From positions 1 to 24,282 of the forward strand of contig CAYWGR010000080.1 of assembly GCA_964458015.1 (NCBI GenBank): 24,282 nt of DNA, in the 5' to 3' direction. How positions within the stretch are numbered: the first letter of the stretch is position 1; every line of letters begins with the position of its first letter. Positions 22,752-24,282 of this stretch are shown here, in pieces. The notes beneath the pieces are model-generated. The model ran no database searches, was not told the origin of the DNA, and was given only the letters and a program-made list of their open reading frames with translations. A program made the position numbers and the translations under genes. This stretch comes from CAYWGR01 sp964458015 (GTDB taxonomy: Bacteria; Planctomycetota; Planctomycetia; Pirellulales; Thermoguttaceae).

Positions 22752-23717
22752 ATGAAGATTGCTTTCACGCCGGTCATTTACGAACACGCTGCCCGCTTCG
22801 TCGGCAGAACTCCCTGGGAAGTGTCCCGCGATCCGGAATTGATGTTCCACGGACATCGCCTTGCTTATCTGGAATATCGTCAGCAGGTTATCGCCGTTGC
22901 CATTGATATCTACAATCTCGAGGCGGAGGCCTATGGCGCCAAAGTTGCAGCATCAACTCCCGATGCGATCCCAGCCATCCATCAACCGTTGGTTACGTCG
23001 CTTGACGAAGCAATCCAGCTAAAACCCTTCGATCCAGAGCGAGATGGTCGAATCGCAATGATGCTTTCCGTCGGGCAACGTTTGAAACACGAATATCCCG
23101 ATGCCGACGTGCGTCTGCCTGTTGGAGGTCCCTTTTCGATTGCGTTCAATCTGCGGGGCATCAACAATTTGTGCCTTGACGCTGCTCTTTACCCCGAACA
23201 ACTAGCGAAAATGCTCCTGCATCTGGCGGAAAACCAGGCCGTGCTCTGCCAGGCCGTGGTCAATGCCGGCTTGGATGTAGCATTCTTCGAATCGGCTGCT
23301 GCGCCGCCGATTCTCTCTCCACGACAGTTTCACGAGATCGAGATGCCCGCCTTGCGTCGCGTTCTAGAAATCGCCGCCAATAGCGTCGGTCACCAAGTCC
23401 CTTGTATTATGGGTGGAAATACCTATCCCGTGCTCGACGACATCCTCTCGACGGGCACCAACTACCTCGTATGCAACGTCGAGACCAACCAATCTGCCTT
23501 CATCGATCGTGTATCTCATACACACCCCAATGTGAAAATTCGGGTCAACCTGGACCCCGGCGTGGTCGCTTGCCATGATGCGGAGCGGATATATCAGGCG
23601 ATTGACCATCTACTGGAAATTGTCGGCAATCACGACAATTGTGTCATGGGCACCGGAGCATTGCCGCTAGAAACACCACCAGAGAATATTCGACTCATAC
23701 GCGAATATCTCACCTGA
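22752..23717 (+). CDS. UROD-family protein (uroporphyrinogen decarboxylase-like / corrinoid methyltransferase-like)
   Basis: A 321-residue TIM-barrel protein of the UROD superfamily. It lacks the usual HemE N-terminal arginine-rich motif, so it is unlikely to be the haem enzyme. Family features include the N-terminal TPWEVSRDPELMF segment (substituting for the HemE region), LPVGGPFSIAFNLRG, GLDVAFFESAAAPPILSPRQ (about residues 175-194), a conserved His in PCIMGGNT, and the C-terminal GTGALPLETPPENIR, the G.G..P..TP.ENI pattern typical of UROD and MtaA-like methyltransferases. Such paralogs often accept methyl groups from corrinoid proteins, but no corrinoid partner is nearby. An upstream GTG at 22686 is in frame; ATG 22752 gives the usual family start, with GAAAG 9 bases before it. 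Divergent from a XylR-like regulator, so probably induced by a sugar-type ligand (inferred). Confidence 0.86.
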   Translation: MKIAFTPVIYEHAARFVGRTPWEVSRDPELMFHGHRLAYLEYRQQVIAVAIDIYNLEAEAYGAKVAASTPDAIPAIHQPLVTSLDEAIQLKPFDPERDGRIAMMLSVGQRLKHEYPDADVRLPVGGPFSIAFNLRGINNLCLDAALYPEQLAKMLLHLAENQAVLCQAVVNAGLDVAFFESAAAPPILSPRQFHEIEMPALRRVLEIAANSVGHQVPCIMGGNTYPVLDDILSTGTNYLVCNVETNQSAFIDRVSHTHPNVKIRVNLDPGVVACHDAERIYQAIDHLLEIVGNHDNCVMGTGALPLETPPENIRLIREYLT

Positions 23718-23738
23718 TGGCTGAGGTGGAACGTCGTT

Positions 23739-23951
23739 ATGAACTGCCATTGCCACACTACAACGTTCGATGTTTATCGGGCTGCTTCTGACCGGCCGAG
23801 TGACGCTGACGAAGGGTGCCGTGAGAATGCGGTGCGATATATGGTGGAAACAAAGACCATACACCAGGAATTGATTGACGAATGTCTGTGGGACTGCTGC
23901 GACGACACACGCGAACTGGTAAAGGCGATTTCTACAAACAATAACGCGTAG
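23739..23951 (+). CDS. Possible small cysteine-rich protein (uncertain)
   Basis: A 70-residue frame, 21 bases after the UROD-family stop. Its second half (RYMVETKTIHQELIDECLWD, then CCDDTRELVKAIS) has a helical, coding-like character, while the first 30 residues (MNCHCHTTTFDVYRAAS) do not. It is in the same frame as the upstream gene, and a separate 24-codon frame begins at a TGATG overlap at 23717. No family recognised. It could be a real small gene, a remnant, or chance. From 23952 to about 24123 I see no gene. Confidence 0.35.
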   Translation: MNCHCHTTTFDVYRAASDRPSDADEGCRENAVRYMVETKTIHQELIDECLWDCCDDTRELVKAISTNNNA

Positions 23952-24177
23952 CCAGATGCAATAAAGGAATATTCTGCTTTTTCCAGGACAATCCGAGATT
24001 GGCCACACGCCGAATACTATGCTTTGTATACTTTACCCTCTCGATTGCCCTCGAATTCTGAGAAGCAATGCCATCCAGCCTCCGTTCGCTCGAATCCGTA
24101 TAACAAAAGCCGTTTCTGTTTAGGATTTTCAGGCGACCCCGGGGTCCAGATCGTATGGATCGTCGCCTGCGGGTGCC

Positions 24178-24282
24178 GTGCCGTGCGCGCAGGAAGGCAA
24201 ATTCGATGACACAGCGGGCGACGGGTTTTACGTGCCTTACGACCATCACGGATTCGAGATCAACAAGTTCTGTCTGGAAAGC
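24178..24282 (+). CDS. Possible partial CDS running off the right edge (uncertain)
   Basis: From a TAG at 24121 the frame is open to the last base of the window. It lacks an ATG; the only usual start codon is GTG at 24178. The translated part contains GKFDDTAGDGFYVPYDHHGF and then EINKFCLES, with a coding-like composition unlike the poor frames around it. It may be the N-terminus of the next gene, or the interior of a damaged one. Without the following sequence no family can be named. Confidence 0.3.
   Translation, partial: MPCAQEGKFDDTAGDGFYVPYDHHGFEINKFCLES

Noticed and set aside
23932..24249. 105-codon minus-strand frame near the right edge
   Set aside because: The translation is Arg/Ser-rich without motif, and it runs antisense to the better-looking partial frame at the edge.
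1..24282. CRISPR arrays, tRNA/rRNA genes, insertion sequences and prophage genes
   Set aside because: None seen: no regularly spaced direct repeats, no cloverleaf-like segment with the GTTCGA-type arm, and no transposase or integrase-like frame.

Overview
The window looks like chromosome from a planctomycete, most likely a Pirellulales-type bacterium. This is inferred from moderately high GC, weak or absent Shine-Dalgarno sites, intergenic GATTAGGGA / GGGGTCAG-type repeats, and the gene mix: KDO/LPS genes together with an LL-diaminopimelate aminotransferase, a UROD-like protein and an AraC-type regulator with a sugar-binding-protein domain. No rRNA, tRNA, CRISPR array, transposase, integrase or phage gene was seen.

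Region 1 (131-12672, all on the minus strand) is a cell-envelope and carbohydrate block. In transcription order it holds kdsD (arabinose-5-phosphate isomerase), kdsC (KDO-8-phosphate phosphatase), a 996-residue LptC/LptA (OstA)-like protein, hpt, a GT4 glycosyltransferase, an AsnB-type amidotransferase, glgC, a secreted heparinase II/III-like lyase and a small two-helix membrane protein. The kdsD-kdsC-lptC/A order matches the classical proteobacterial LPS-transport locus. Here one very long protein occupies the place of separate LptC and LptA, and hpt follows it through a TTGA stop/start overlap. This is the most interesting part of the window.

Region 2 (12673-18848, plus strand) starts with class II fructose-bisphosphate aldolase, divergent from kdsD across a 203-bp control region and followed by a strong hairpin terminator. 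Next come a small conserved-looking protein of unknown function, a secreted HEAT-repeat protein, a gene-free stretch of about 355 bases, and a VOC-family protein closely followed by an MFS-type transporter.

Region 3 (18829-21299) has an M50 site-2-protease-like membrane peptidase on the minus strand. Its 3' end overlaps the transporter tail-to-tail, and it is divergent from an LL-diaminopimelate aminotransferase (lysine/peptidoglycan precursor).

Region 4 (21356-24282) holds a XylR-like AraC-family regulator divergent from a UROD-family protein, with several small palindromes between them. A small uncertain ORF and a possible partial CDS at the right edge follow.

Most genes are ordinary members of known families. 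No clearly new multi-gene system was found. The items that deserve follow-up are the long Lpt-like protein and the short repeats beside the envelope genes.
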